From the NCBI GenBank assembly GCA_039621445.1, contig CP154955.1, positions 5,074,785 through 5,138,784 on the forward strand: a DNA stretch of 64,000 bases, in the 5' to 3' direction. Positions 63,730-64,000 of this stretch are shown here, piece after piece. Below the pieces are notes generated by a model. It made no database searches. It worked only from the letters and a program-made list of their open reading frames with translations, and was not told the origin of the DNA. Position 1 is the stretch's first letter. Every line of letters starts with the position of its first letter. Source of the stretch: Euglena gracilis (taxonomy: Eukaryota > Euglenida > Euglenophyceae > Euglenales). The translations under genes were made by a program, and so were the position numbers.

Positions 63730-64000
63730 CCCCCTCCCTTGCGACGTCAGTCGGACCAATTTTTGCCCCCCCCCCCCGAAAGGGGGAAAATTCTTTTTTG
63801 AAGTTTGGCCGTTTTTGGCCTTTGGGGGCATTGTTTTTTTTTTTGAAGGGCTGTGGTGACCCCCCCCCCCAGCAACTTGATAGTGCTTTTAGGGGCACCT
63901 GAAAAATCAGGTGATAATGGGGCCAGCCCCCCCTCCCACCGGTGGTGGAAGGGAGAAAGAAACGTCCCACAAAAATGTGAGGGAATTCTTGTACTTTGTT
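63730..64000 (-). mobile_element. Start of a third X element interior, cut by window end
   Basis: Nearly identical to 54417-54690 (CCCTCCCTTGCGACGTCAGTCGG onward), including the poly-C and poly-T runs, so X copies 2 and 3 are close relatives. Confidence 0.8.

Overview
The window is eukaryotic and consists almost entirely of transposable elements and repeats. I found no bacterial-type operons and no convincing intact host gene. The best guess for the host is a dinoflagellate or a similar large-genome alga. This is inference, from a Gly-Lys repeat (GKGKGKG type) nucleocapsid-like protein, a retrotransposon carrying a cytosine methyltransferase (a situation I recall being reported in dinoflagellates and charophytes), several tyrosine-recombinase (DIRS-like) retroelements and tRNA-derived SINEs. 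No rRNA gene, functional tRNA gene or CRISPR array was seen.

Layout. 1-4998: a minus-strand LTR element (family X) with a decayed Gag-like gene. 4999-7030: unclassified DNA, a DIRS RNase H remnant and a SINE. 7031-21501: a tandem array of nine units of about 1.68 kb, each a decayed DIRS-like RT/RNase H piece joined to an antisense SINE; one unit carries a younger SINE in the opposite orientation with a 5-bp target duplication. 21502-23338: a DIRS ORF1-like remnant, a second SINE family (S1) and an unassigned ORF.

23343-36442: a 13.1-kb, recently inserted Ty3/gypsy-type chromovirus on the minus strand. It has 487-bp LTRs differing at only two positions, a CCGC target duplication, a primer-binding site and a polypurine tract. 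In sense order it encodes a very long coiled-coil Gag, a CA-like domain, a Gly-Lys-rich basic domain, a Dam-type (NPPF) adenine-methyltransferase-like module, a C5 cytosine-methyltransferase-like domain, aspartic protease, reverse transcriptase, RNase H, integrase and chromodomain. The frame is broken several times, at least twice at homopolymer runs. This element is the most remarkable object in the window.

36447-49200: a graveyard of three DIRS-like elements (minus, plus, minus), two keeping the HSTRGAG tyrosine-recombinase motif. One is interrupted by a 1.65-kb insertion with long direct terminal repeats and a Cys-rich ORF. 49205-54305: another S1 SINE, GC-rich DNA with a short minisatellite, the 3' end of a 5'-truncated LINE with a restriction-like endonuclease, and a 230-bp duplication. 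54306-64000: a second X element, then a chain of LTR-Y-LTR-Y-LTR with a 2,302-bp period, running into a third X internal region at the window edge.

Functional reading: the gypsy element carries all enzymes for reverse transcription and integration, a chromodomain likely to guide integration to marked chromatin, and two DNA-modification modules that could act on its own or host DNA. Most other elements are non-autonomous or decayed.
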